A DNA stretch of 64,000 nt from Acidobacteriota bacterium (lineage in GTDB: Bacteria; Acidobacteriota; Blastocatellia; Pyrinomonadales; Pyrinomonadaceae): the NCBI GenBank assembly GCA_029781855.1, contig JAKOVX010000033.1, positions 1 through 64,000 of the forward strand. Direction: 5' to 3'. A model generated the notes under the pieces. The model was not told the origin of the DNA, searched no databases, and saw only the letters and a list, made by a program, of their open reading frames with translations. How positions within the stretch are numbered: position 1 is the first letter of the stretch; each line of letters opens with the position of its first letter. The translations under genes and the position numbers were made by a program. Positions 17,310 through 25,617 of this stretch are shown here, piece by piece.

Positions 17310-19270
17310 TTGATTTCTCCTTGATTGTTTTTGTTTATCTGTTGCTTCAGAAATGTATAAATCGCTGCCGCAACATATTTGCTACCAAAGCCGTGACCGT
17401 CCTTGGTTGCGTATATGTACCAAACGTCAGAACCGCGTTTTTGTAACTGGTTCTTCAAATCGGTAACATCTTTTTCCGGATTCCTTGAGTCAAGTTTTCC
17501 CCGTGTAAGTAGCAAAGGAATGTTGTTCCAACGCTCCATGTTATTCAGTGGAGAAAGTTGATCCAACCGCTTCATTAGGGCTTCGTCTTTCGGATCTCCG
17601 TATTCATTTTTGGCAAACTCATCAATCCAACTTTGGGACAAGAAACCTCGGATTGAAACGAGAGGATATTCAGCGATCACCGCTTTTATCCTTTGCGGCT
17701 CTTGTAACGCCGTTGAAAGCGCTATATAACCTCCGTAACTTTCCCCCCGAATAAAGATCCGACTTGAATCCAGATCTGGTTGATTGCCGATCCAGTCAAG
17801 TAAGGACTGAACGTCCTTGACTGCATTCCCTCGCTTTTCTTTGTTGTCGGCATCCATAAACTCATCGCCGAAGCCGGACGAGCCTCTGATATTGGTGTGA
17901 ATAGTTGCCAATTCGAGATTCGATGCCAACCGAATGTCGAAGGAGTTAAAGACCGGTTTATCGAGGATCTGAGGTCCGCCGTGGACAAAGATCAAAACGG
18001 GCGACTTCTTTACAACCAATTTCGGCCTGACAATATACCCGGTGATTTCACGTCCATCGAACGATTTCCATCTGATAATCTCCGGAGCTCGGACTTTTCC
18101 TTCGAGCTGGGCCGGCAACAATTCTTTTGTCCAATCCGTGAGTCTTTTTGAGTCGATTTTGAACGATTGTATCGACGCAGGTTTTCCATTGTTCTCAAGC
18201 GTATAAGCGAGTTCGTCGTCTGAAAGCCACCTGGTATTCCAGATCACAAATGAGCCAGAAATAAATCGAGGGATTTCTCCAACAATGCTGCCTCGCTTGA
18301 CTCGGAAGATACGCAGATTGTCGATGCCGTTTATCGCGTTTTGGACTAGAAGATATTTACCGGAAGGAGAAAATTTGATGTCATCTACATTAACGAGATC
18401 GGCCGGGAGATTTAACTCTTTTAGATTTCCAGATCCGACACTCGACGAGAGGATGCACTGTTTCCTTTTACAACGATCACTGCCTTCGGCCGTCCAAAAT
18501 ACTCTGTCATCGACAAAAAAGCCCTTTCGAGCGTTAGCTTTTTCTTCCACAGGTAAGAGCTTGTTCAGTTGAATGTTATAGATATAAAGGAGTTGGCTGC
18601 TGGAGGCCTTCCAATGTTTAAGTAGAATCGTGTCCTTGTAACTGTCAACGACATTCCAAATGCCTTTGAGGTCGATCGGATAACAGTTTTCGGCAGCCAA
18701 ATCACTTCTACATATCTTGCTGGTCTTTGTGTCGTAATCGACCTTTGCGTAAACCAATGAATCTCCGGATCGATTCCAAACGAAAGACTCGACTGATTCG
18801 TCCTTCCCAGTCAGGGTGGTCAGCTTCTTGGGTTTTCTCTCTTGTAAATCGTAAACATAGAGCTGATAGTTGTCTTCATCTTCGTGGTCGGATGTGTACG
18901 CGAAGGAGCCCCCATTAGGGTTGGTCTTAAGTGTATTCGGAATCACCTTATCAAGAAGTTTCTCCGGCTTGGATAACGGCGAGTTCAACAGGTAAACGCT
19001 GTTGGTTTCATCTGTGACAAAAAGCTTTCGATTCTTCCGGTCAGCATCCCATATTAAATTGCTCCTAATGGCCGCCGGGTCGTAGAACATATTCTCGACT
19101 TCGGATTTCTTAATCTGTGGGATCCCCTCGACCTGGTAAGTGTCCGGAACCGGATAGACGTCGTCCTGTGCCAGCACAGGCAGAGAAACGAGAAATGTCA
19201 GTGCCGCCAGAAGCACGATTTTGACGGTGCTCTTTTCTATGTCCACTCTCTTGATTTTCATCTTTAACAT
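17306..19270 (-). CDS. Secreted S9-family (prolyl oligopeptidase-like) serine peptidase
   Basis: This 654-aa protein has an N-terminal signal peptide (LAALTFLVSLPVLAQ), a beta-propeller-like N-terminal half with WD/PD40-type blades, and a C-terminal alpha/beta-hydrolase domain of the S9 type. The catalytic triad is visible: Ser511 in RGESYGGY, Asp594 in RGKLDSRN and His626 in KDGHGFGS. It overlaps the following small-peptide gene by ATGA and starts 16 bp after the anti-sigma gene. It probably acts in the periplasm or outside the cell, under control of the operon's own sigma factor. Confidence 0.9.
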   Translation of the reverse strand: MLKMKIKRVDIEKSTVKIVLLAALTFLVSLPVLAQDDVYPVPDTYQVEGIPQIKKSEVENMFYDPAAIRSNLIWDADRKNRKLFVTDETNSVYLLNSPLSKPEKLLDKVIPNTLKTNPNGGSFAYTSDHEDEDNYQLYVYDLQERKPKKLTTLTGKDESVESFVWNRSGDSLVYAKVDYDTKTSKICRSDLAAENCYPIDLKGIWNVVDSYKDTILLKHWKASSSQLLYIYNIQLNKLLPVEEKANARKGFFVDDRVFWTAEGSDRCKRKQCILSSSVGSGNLKELNLPADLVNVDDIKFSPSGKYLLVQNAINGIDNLRIFRVKRGSIVGEIPRFISGSFVIWNTRWLSDDELAYTLENNGKPASIQSFKIDSKRLTDWTKELLPAQLEGKVRAPEIIRWKSFDGREITGYIVRPKLVVKKSPVLIFVHGGPQILDKPVFNSFDIRLASNLELATIHTNIRGSSGFGDEFMDADNKEKRGNAVKDVQSLLDWIGNQPDLDSSRIFIRGESYGGYIALSTALQEPQRIKAVIAEYPLVSIRGFLSQSWIDEFAKNEYGDPKDEALMKRLDQLSPLNNMERWNNIPLLLTRGKLDSRNPEKDVTDLKNQLQKRGSDVWYIYATKDGHGFGSKYVAAAIYTFLKQQINKNNQGEIK

Positions 19271-19285
19271 TCGCCCCCGTTACAG

Positions 19286-20233
19286 TCACTCATTCGCCAG
19301 GCAACGCGCGTTCGATCTAGCCTTGCTCTTGTAGCCGCTGAAAGAAGACACGAAATCTTTAGCGGTGAATTTCTGTGCGTCCGCGTACAGCTTCTGTCCA
19401 TTCTCAAGGGTGATCACGATCTTCCATTTATAGGCCTTCGATGGATCCAGCGGTTTCTTTAGGACGTATGATGTGTCCTGGGCAGTTTCGAACTCGTCGA
19501 TCAGAATCTCATTGTCATCCGAAACATAGAGGTGATATCTTGCGGCGTTTCGGACGCGCCTCCACCTGAGTATTAAGTCGCTTTTCTGCGATCCGACTTC
19601 CATTTCAATCGTTCTTCCAACAGCGCATGGCGCAACCGAACCTCTTGTAGGCGAGATGTTTCTCTTGATCCCGCTGGTCGTTCGAATGTCCGTCGAGGTC
19701 GGCCCTGAGTTCGTCTTACGGGCCTCAACCGTCTCGCGATCCGTCGTGACTGAATTAACTTCCTTAGCCCCAGAATCGGTGCCAGAACTGGCAGGAAACC
19801 CGTTATTCATTTCGTCAGTTTGGTCACTGTTCGGCGTCGTAATCGGATTTTCCAGTTCGAATGTACGCGCTACTTCGTTTTCTGCGTTTCCTCCGTCTGA
19901 ACCGCTCATGATCCATAGGCCTGCCAAACTGAACGCAAGTAACAGCATGCTACCGGCCCAAGCCAAGCGATTCCGCTTACCCACGAGCCCGACGAACCAT
20001 TGAGAGTATGAACTAGCCGAAGAGGGCGAATTGTCCCGCTGCTCTGTTTCGCCGATCTCCCGTTCAGTTGCTATTGCGGTCCACACCTGGGCGGGATTGG
20101 GTAACGGTAGAAGGCTTCGACACTCCACACATCGGATCAGATGCCCGCCAACACTACGCGATTCGCTTGCGGCGAGAGATCCGGCGCTGAACGCCGCGAT
20201 TTGATTCCTTGTTAAGTGCTGCGATGGATTCAT
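19286..20233 (-). CDS. Membrane zinc-finger anti-sigma factor
   Basis: The 315-aa protein starts with an anti-sigma zinc-binding motif, HLIRCVECRSLL (His-x3-Cys-x2-Cys), at about residues 31-42. A single membrane helix (AGSMLLLAFSLAGLWIM) is at about residue 95. A Ser/Thr-rich linker then leads to a C-terminal fibronectin-like beta domain (LRWRRVRNAARYHLYV ... YKWKIVITLENGQ) that would lie outside the membrane. Its ATG overlaps the sigma-factor stop (ATGA), the classical arrangement for a sigma/anti-sigma pair. It likely holds the sigma factor until an envelope signal arrives. Confidence 0.85.
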   Translation of the reverse strand: MNPSQHLTRNQIAAFSAGSLAASESRSVGGHLIRCVECRSLLPLPNPAQVWTAIATEREIGETEQRDNSPSSASSYSQWFVGLVGKRNRLAWAGSMLLLAFSLAGLWIMSGSDGGNAENEVARTFELENPITTPNSDQTDEMNNGFPASSGTDSGAKEVNSVTTDRETVEARKTNSGPTSTDIRTTSGIKRNISPTRGSVAPCAVGRTIEMEVGSQKSDLILRWRRVRNAARYHLYVSDDNEILIDEFETAQDTSYVLKKPLDPSKAYKWKIVITLENGQKLYADAQKFTAKDFVSSFSGYKSKARSNARCLANE

Positions 20234-20976
20234 TTTCGCATTAATCCTTCGAGTTTCACTCGTGCCTCGTACCGCGCCTTCTTGATCGATCCAGCTGTTC
20301 CTTCAGTTCTTTCGGCAATTTCCGCATCGGTCAATGGCACCCGATCACAAACATCGTTCCAATCCTTTTCACTAAAATCCAGAGTCTTTGCCAACTGCTT
20401 TTCCGTAATACCGGTTTGCAGAAAATAGATGATCAGTTCTTGTGAGTGGAGCAGCAACGCCCGACGCTGCCGCAATGAAAGTGTGCAAATTCCTTGCCAC
20501 ACCGGTCGGATCAGGGAAGAAGCCTCGATTTCGGTTTGTCCCTCGATCGATGCGGCTTCCATTGCGTAAACGTCGTCGGGATCAACGTCCGCAATGGGTG
20601 TTCTTTCCCGTGAAAAAGACCGGCTAACTTCGTTGTAGGCCGTTCGAGCCGCGAAAGCCCTCCACTCGTCGTCTGACATCCCCTCGCTTTTTTCCTTGTG
20701 ATTTGTGGCCCAGCGCCAGAGCCGCAGAGCTACTTCCTGCACCAAATCCGGGGCGTTTGTTGAATTCATCTGGGAGCGGCGTCGGTCTACGATTCGTTGA
20801 ACAATCGGTATGGCCGCGAGAAATGGGCCCTCAGTAGGTGGCGCACTCGCGGCGTGGGACGTTGAAGCCGGCTGGTCGTCCTCAATCATTCCCTTTTGCG
20901 ACAATTCTTCTAGGAGAGAGTCGATCATCCAATACCTTTTCGCAGAATTTCCCGCCTTGAGAGGACGGTTTTGCAT
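20230..20976 (-). CDS. ECF-like sigma-70 family RNA polymerase sigma factor
   Basis: This 248-aa protein shows sigma region 2 (APDLVQEVALRLWRWA, then DEWRAFAARTAYNEVSRSF) and a C-terminal region-4-like helix-turn-helix (LTDAEIAERTEGTAGSIKKARYEARVKL). It lacks the region 1 and 3 elements of housekeeping sigma factors. A second possible start is MIDSLLEEL at 20928, preceded by AAAGG; 20976 is preceded by GAGAG. It is the first gene of the five-gene operon ending in CHAT and is coupled to its anti-sigma gene. Autoregulation is likely but no promoter was confidently found. Confidence 0.85.
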   Translation of the reverse strand: MQNRPLKAGNSAKRYWMIDSLLEELSQKGMIEDDQPASTSHAASAPPTEGPFLAAIPIVQRIVDRRRSQMNSTNAPDLVQEVALRLWRWATNHKEKSEGMSDDEWRAFAARTAYNEVSRSFSRERTPIADVDPDDVYAMEAASIEGQTEIEASSLIRPVWQGICTLSLRQRRALLLHSQELIIYFLQTGITEKQLAKTLDFSEKDWNDVCDRVPLTDAEIAERTEGTAGSIKKARYEARVKLEGLMRK

Positions 20977-21221
20977 TCTCTCTCAATGAAAAACTTCACT
21001 GACAGAAAGTTACCTCGTGTCTTCGAGGGGCTTTATATGGACGCGTAATTTTCGGCTATGAGTTTTCGTGAATTTACAGCAGGAAAACGCAGCCGGGGTT
21101 GTGGGCTTAAACAAATTTTGCATTAGCGAACGAAAACTAGTCAAATGTTAGAGCCATTAAACAACGTTGCAGATCTTGCACTTCTCGCACATTACGATTT
21201 CCTCGACCTCCGTCTCCTCGC

Positions 21222-21455
21222 TTGAAACTCGAAGAGGCAAGACGCATACCGCAAGTTGACCCACGTGATGAGCCCGCGTACGGCCCATTGTATTCGGTCA
21301 ACTGCGCCGAATTGAGTTGCTCGCTGATCGAAAAGCGAGGTTTCAGTCACGAGAAGGGTGCGTTCACGAGCCCCATCAGTTCAGAAGAAGGAAGGTTCGA
21401 GGCCGCGGGCCGAGGAACAATAGTTCTTAATGAAGCGAATCTGGTTCGAATTTAA
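21222..21455 (+). pseudogene. Decayed remnant of a sigma-54 AAA+ activator
   Basis: The reading frame retains the order of sigma-54 activator motifs in degraded form: SVNCAELSCSLIE, then HEKGAFTSPIS (from ELFGHEKGAFTGA), then EGRFEAAGRGTIVLNEA (from RFELADGGTLFLDEI). Walker A, the rest of the AAA+ domain and the DNA-binding domain are missing, and the Walker B aspartate is replaced. The surrounding 760 bp (20977-21733) hold no other gene I can support, apart from short repeats. Confidence 0.6.
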
Positions 21456-21462
21456 TCCTCAT

Positions 21463-21494
21463 GGTGCAAAAATCAACCACACTGGTGCAAAAAT
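21463..21494. repeat. Direct repeat GGTGCAAAAAT x2, 21-bp period
   Basis: GGTGCAAAAAT occurs at 21463-21473 and 21484-21494. The period is two helical turns. The spacing suggests a protein-binding pair or iteron-like remnant at the junction between the CHAT operon and the conjugative region. There are only two copies. Confidence 0.5.
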
Positions 21495-21560
21495 TCGCCA
21501 ACCGCACTTGAGCGACCACGATTTCGCCAAAAATTCCTCTACTCTTGCTCTTCGCAAGGG

Positions 21561-21585
21561 CGGGGGGACACCCGGGGGGACACCC
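21561..21585. repeat. Short tandem repeat CGGGGGGACACCC x2
   Basis: A 12-bp unit is repeated in tandem, sharing one C at the boundary, about 150 bp upstream of the SLOG gene. It follows a small CTTGC/GCAAG hairpin (21544-21558). No function is evident. Confidence 0.45.
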
Positions 21586-21733
21586 TCCACATCTATCCCG
21601 CATTGATCCTGGATTAACCCCCGGAGACGGGCGGGGTGTTCCTCTTTTCATGAACAACTCCAGTCCGAGAATCAAGAGAAAGGGCTGTCGGCGAAAGTTC
21701 GTAAGTAAGAAACGTCATCCGGGAGGAAGGGAA

Positions 21734-22075
21734 ATGAAAATTCTGATCTGCGGGAGCAGGGGCATCAACGATCCGGCTTTGGTCGCTCAAGCGGTGGAGA
21801 AGAGCGGTATGACGCCCACCCACGTTGTTTCGGGCGGAGCCCGAGGTGTCGATACCCTTGCTCGTTTCTATGCCCAGTCGAGAGGTATCGAGTTCACGGA
21901 ATATGTTGTGGACTGGAACAAATACGGAAAACGGGCCGGGTATATCCGCAACTGTGTAATGGTCGGGGCAGTTGATGCGGTCATCGCGGTATGGGACGGC
22001 AAAAGCCCGGGCACAAAGCACTCGATCGATTACGCTACCTCACGCGGGAAAGAGGTCTTTGTATTTAAGGCCTGA
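21734..22075 (+). CDS. SLOG-fold protein (DUF2493/YspA-like)
   Basis: This 113-aa single-domain Rossmann-like protein has the SLOG signatures MKILICGSRGIND and VVSGGARGVDTLARFYAQSRG. Both are nucleotide-ligand-binding loops shared with the DprA/LOG superfamily. The start is fixed by GGGAGGAAGG just upstream. It is the first gene of a same-strand block (21.7-26.3 kb) that includes two SSBs and RNase HI, which fits a conjugative leading region. Its ligand is unknown. Confidence 0.82.
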   Translation: MKILICGSRGINDPALVAQAVEKSGMTPTHVVSGGARGVDTLARFYAQSRGIEFTEYVVDWNKYGKRAGYIRNCVMVGAVDAVIAVWDGKSPGTKHSIDYATSRGKEVFVFKA

Positions 22076-22164
22076 AGAAAAGTTGAGCGGCAGGCAGACA
22101 CCCGAAGCCCGGACGCCTCGGTTCGGAGCTTAAGAAAACCACTTGAAGGAGAGACACGAAACAA

Positions 22165-22575
22165 ATGGGAGCAAATATTTCAATAATTGGAAATCTCGGA
22201 AAGGCACCGGAGACAAAGATCAGCGACAACGGAACGCTGATGGCCAGTTTCTCGATAGCCTCGAACACTTTCAGGAACACGTCCGCAGGGAAGGAGCAAA
22301 AAACGGACTGGTTCCGCGTGATCGCTTTTGGCCGGCAGGCGGAAACGCTTGCACGGTACGTGAAAAAGGGCACGGGCCTTGCGGTTCAGGGCCGTCTCAC
22401 GTTCAACCCCTGGGTCGACCGCAACGGTGATCCCCAGGCCGGTGCGGACATCATGCTGCAAGAGTTTCAGTTCCTTCCGGGCGGGCGACGCGACGATTCC
22501 GGCGATCCCGGAGCGATGTCCGAATACGTACCTGACGGAGTGCAGGAGATCGCACAGCAAGCAGCGGCCTATTGA
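22165..22575 (+). CDS. ssb: Single-stranded DNA-binding protein, copy 1
   Basis: This 136-aa OB-fold SSB starts MGANISIIGNLGKAPETK and contains the conserved FSIASNTF, WFRVIAFGRQAE and VKKGTGLAVQGRLT segments. An AAGGAGAG precedes the start. The acidic tail is short and lacks the usual DDDIPF-type tip. It probably coats incoming single-stranded DNA during transfer. A second, diverged SSB lies 2.5 kb downstream. Confidence 0.93.
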   Translation: MGANISIIGNLGKAPETKISDNGTLMASFSIASNTFRNTSAGKEQKTDWFRVIAFGRQAETLARYVKKGTGLAVQGRLTFNPWVDRNGDPQAGADIMLQEFQFLPGGRRDDSGDPGAMSEYVPDGVQEIAQQAAAY

Positions 22576-22678
22576 TCCTTCCCTGTTCAAAAACCGTTCA
22601 CCAACGGGCCGTTGTATTGGGGCAAAGGATGATCTCATCCGGCGCTTCGAACAACGGTTCGTTCCCCTCAGGCGGGAT

Positions 22679-23071
22679 ATGAATGTGAAACCCAAGGTCG
22701 AGCGAATGCGGTTCGTCACACGCGAATACGTTCGCGCAAACGCTGACAAGATATTTCTCTTTGGTGACAATCTGGAGCAGCGAGGGTTTGGCGGTCAGGC
22801 GGCAGCAATGCGCGGCGAGCCGAATGCCGTCGGCATCCCCACAAAGAAGAGCCCAAAGCTTTCTCGCGATGCTTTCTTCACCGACGATGAGTTCGACCAG
22901 AACAAGAGCGCTATAGATCTCGCCTTTGCAAGGCTCACCGAAGCGGTCACGGATTCAACCCGTTCGATCGTTGTACCCTCGGACGGGCTCGGAACCGGCC
23001 GTGCGCAGCTGAAAGAGCGGGCGCCGCGTACCTTTGCCTATCTTCAAAGCCGTCTCAAAGAGCTTCTCTGA
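22679..23071 (+). CDS. Conserved hypothetical protein with FGDN...GGQA motif
   Basis: This 130-aa protein (MNVKPKVERMRFVTREYV...) has the compact motif IFLFGDNLEQRGFGGQAAAMRG. I know this pattern only from uncharacterised phage and plasmid proteins. The frame is open further upstream to 22379, but that part overlaps ssb, so the ATG at 22679 is chosen. It lies about 100 bp after ssb on the same strand. Function unknown; the position in the leading-type block makes it an anti-defence candidate. Confidence 0.7.
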   Translation: MNVKPKVERMRFVTREYVRANADKIFLFGDNLEQRGFGGQAAAMRGEPNAVGIPTKKSPKLSRDAFFTDDEFDQNKSAIDLAFARLTEAVTDSTRSIVVPSDGLGTGRAQLKERAPRTFAYLQSRLKELL

Positions 23072-23147
23072 CGCCTTCTTTAACTTAAGTCCTTTCGTTT
23101 CCTCTCACACGCTTTCTCACCCGCTTAAGAGGGATTTTCAAGCCTGA

Positions 23148-23203
23148 AAACGAGTGATTTTTACAACCTGGGCAAAGGAAGCGCTGCCCAAAATCACGCG
23201 TTT
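23148..23203. promoter_or_regulatory. Extended hairpin, candidate single-strand promoter or regulatory structure
   Basis: AAACGAGTGATTTT (23148-23161) pairs with AAAATCACGCGTTT (23190-23203) with one mismatch in 14. Nested inside, GGGCA (23170-23174) pairs with TGCCC (23185-23189), directly adjacent to the right outer arm, leaving an 8-nt bulge on the left. A further perfect TTTTCA-AGCC-TGAAAA palindrome overlaps its left edge (23135-23150). It ends 42 bp before the start of the 559-aa protein gene. Confidence 0.6.
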
Positions 23204-23244
23204 CTCCGGTTCTCCGCGAAAGAGCCGGTCAAAGAGAGGGATAT

Positions 23245-24924
23245 ATGGCTGAACAACTCAATATGGAACAACTCAGAAACTTCGCGCCGCAAAGCCCGAT
23301 ACTGGCGTTTTCGCCGCAGAATACGGGTTCGCCGTTGCAGGACTGGTGTGCTCATCTCGGACAAAATCCAATGCGGCGACGCGAGCTTGAGGAGTTTGCG
23401 GTACTTGGCGACGTGGTCGTCAGGATAGCCGATGAACTCGAACCCGAACCGCTCGATCGGGTAAAGATCATGTCGCTCGAATACGCGGTGAAAGTTCTCG
23501 GCAACGAGGAGGACGGACGAGAGTTCGTTCGCTGCGTAAAGGCGATCGCGAGCCCGGACGCCGGCCAATTCGAGTACGCTCAGATAGCCGCTTACTACTA
23601 CGGTGAGATCCGCAAACGTGAAACAGCTAACGTGCTCAAGGAAATGGGGCTTCTCGGACTCCAGCTCGAGAGCGTAACGGCCACGATCGCGGATCGCGAG
23701 ATCGGTTACGAAGAGTTCGAACGGGCCGAACAGAAGCTGACGGTAGCTGATCAGAGAAGGGTTCAGGAAGCGTCAAAAAATCGTACGCCTCTTCCACCCC
23801 GGACACCGATTTTCGACGAGGAGTTGAAGCATGTCATTCAACGCGTCGGACGGCAGAAGATCAGCCGGATGATCCACGACGAATACGAAAACTACTTCCT
23901 GAGTGATGACGGGGACAAATCGATCGACGACCTAGACCGCGACTTCCTCACTTTTGAGAATCTTGAGCAGTACGACGAGAACGGGATCGTCGGCCTGACG
24001 ATGAACAGCGGACAGCGGTCGGTCGTCGTTTTCGATTTCGAGTGCGAGATCGATGCGTCGTTTCTTCCGCCTGATGCACGGCCGATAGCTTCGGAGCTTG
24101 GGCGCCTATTTGTGGGTCATTCGCTCGGCGGCACGGCGGTTCGTGGTGCCCGTCATCTGATCGCCGAGGCAATGGCGGAGCGGAGCGAATGGGCGGCGTT
24201 TCTCACGGGGCAAGTGCAATTGGCGTCGGCAGCAACGTGCTCGCCGGAACAATCGACGCATCCACTCTCGGACCACGAGTTCGAAGAGTGGCTCGCCGTA
24301 AAACTCGACCGGATCTACAGCCATCGCGCGACCCGGTCGGTGCGGCGTATCCGTTCAAACAGGCATAGACAAGCGTTCGAATACACGGTCGACCAGGAGG
24401 TAAATCCCGATCTCGAAGAGATGCAGTATGTCGCTGCCGTTTGCCGCATCATGTGGAACCGGCAGTACGAGGATTTTCATATTAGGAGCCTGCGTCATAA
24501 AGCGTATCAGGATATCTATCTTGCACTTCGCGATACGCTCGATACGGCTGATGTTGCTGAAATCAAGAAGCAGGCATATGCGGCGTTCAAGGAACATCAG
24601 AAGCTTTCTCTAAAGGAGTTCACGGCGCTTAACACAGTCGCGAAATCCCAGGAGGCCCGGCTGCGCGATCGAATCTCCACCCTGACCAGAAAATGGCTTG
24701 GAACGATAGCGAGTGCGTCGTCCGGAAGGCTTCGGTATCTGAAGTTCTCGCTCTACAACGACGCCGGAGCGAAGGCAATGAAGCGGCAGGAAAAACAGCG
24801 TCTCTGGGACGCGGTTCGGAGCCGTGAGGCGGAACTGAAGATCGAAGCCAAAGCGTTCGGCGAGCGTGCCCAGCAGAACCCGGTCGTGCAGACCAGGGTC
24901 GTGCGCGTCGTACCCGCGGCTTGA
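23245..24924 (+). CDS. Unknown 559-aa protein in the leading-type region
   Basis: I do not recognise this protein. It is soluble, highly charged and mostly helical. The central part has a short beta-rich segment (IVGLTMNSGQRSVVVFDFECEID), and the C-terminal third is rich in Arg/Lys (TRKWLGTIASASSGRLRYLKF). No transmembrane helix, P-loop or nuclease motif was seen. A GAGGG ribosome-binding site precedes ATG 23245. It sits between two SSB genes on the same strand, and a long hairpin lies immediately upstream. A role in handling incoming DNA or counteracting host defence is a guess from position. Confidence 0.75.
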   Translation: MAEQLNMEQLRNFAPQSPILAFSPQNTGSPLQDWCAHLGQNPMRRRELEEFAVLGDVVVRIADELEPEPLDRVKIMSLEYAVKVLGNEEDGREFVRCVKAIASPDAGQFEYAQIAAYYYGEIRKRETANVLKEMGLLGLQLESVTATIADREIGYEEFERAEQKLTVADQRRVQEASKNRTPLPPRTPIFDEELKHVIQRVGRQKISRMIHDEYENYFLSDDGDKSIDDLDRDFLTFENLEQYDENGIVGLTMNSGQRSVVVFDFECEIDASFLPPDARPIASELGRLFVGHSLGGTAVRGARHLIAEAMAERSEWAAFLTGQVQLASAATCSPEQSTHPLSDHEFEEWLAVKLDRIYSHRATRSVRRIRSNRHRQAFEYTVDQEVNPDLEEMQYVAAVCRIMWNRQYEDFHIRSLRHKAYQDIYLALRDTLDTADVAEIKKQAYAAFKEHQKLSLKEFTALNTVAKSQEARLRDRISTLTRKWLGTIASASSGRLRYLKFSLYNDAGAKAMKRQEKQRLWDAVRSREAELKIEAKAFGERAQQNPVVQTRVVRVVPAA

Positions 24925-25054
24925 TAGCGAAAGCAGGAAAACTCGAACGGCAGCCGGGTCCTGTGACAGCGACAATTCTTCAGTTGCCAAAAAACAGAGT
25001 CCGGCTGTCCTTTTCAGACGGAGAGAAAATATAAAAAAAGGAGAAAAATATATC

Positions 25055-25525
25055 ATGGCAGCATCGATTTCAATTCTCGGGAACACAGGCAGCAACGCGG
25101 AGCTTCGATACTCGGATCAGGGGTTACCGATCGCATCCTTTTCGATAGCGTCCAATTCGTTCAGGAACACGCGTGAGGGGAAGGTGCAGATCACCGAGTG
25201 GTACAACGTTACGGCGTTCGGGAAGGTGGCGGAGACCATTGGGGCGCACGTGAAAAAGGGCACGCAGCTCCTGGTTTTGGGCCGGCTCACATTCAAACCG
25301 TGGCTCACGAACAGCGGAGAGCCTCGTGCCGGAGCGGAAGTGATCCTCCAGTTGTTCGAGTTCGCGGGCGGCAATCGAAAAAACGGACCGGAGACAGATG
25401 CCGAGCACGCCGTGGAGGAGCCGGCATATACGGGTCCGGTGAACGAACAACAGGCGATGCCTAGCGGCGAACCGGCGGACGTTAAGGGTTCGGCCGAAAA
25501 TGAGCCGTATGTGGATCAATTTTGA
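25055..25525 (+). CDS. ssb: Single-stranded DNA-binding protein, copy 2
   Basis: This 156-aa OB-fold SSB (MAASISILGNTGSNAELRYS) has the conserved FSIASNSFRNTREGK, WYNVTAFGKVAET and VKKGTQLLVLGRLT segments. It is clearly related to the copy at 22165 but has a longer acidic tail ending NEPYVDQF, closer to the usual SSB protein-interaction tip. The start is set by AAAAAGGAGAAAA upstream. The frame is open further upstream, but that region does not resemble an SSB. Confidence 0.92.
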   Translation: MAASISILGNTGSNAELRYSDQGLPIASFSIASNSFRNTREGKVQITEWYNVTAFGKVAETIGAHVKKGTQLLVLGRLTFKPWLTNSGEPRAGAEVILQLFEFAGGNRKNGPETDAEHAVEEPAYTGPVNEQQAMPSGEPADVKGSAENEPYVDQF

Positions 25526-25617
25526 TCGAGATTCTCAAGCGGATTTGGGTTAGTTCGTGGCATCGAGATTCTCGGTGCCTCGGTTTATTTTGCGTGTGCT
25601 TTTGGGGTGAGGTAGAC

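Noticed and set aside
21561..21585. CRISPR-like or variable-number repeat.
   Set aside because: Only two abutting 12-bp units without spacers, and no cas gene anywhere in the window.
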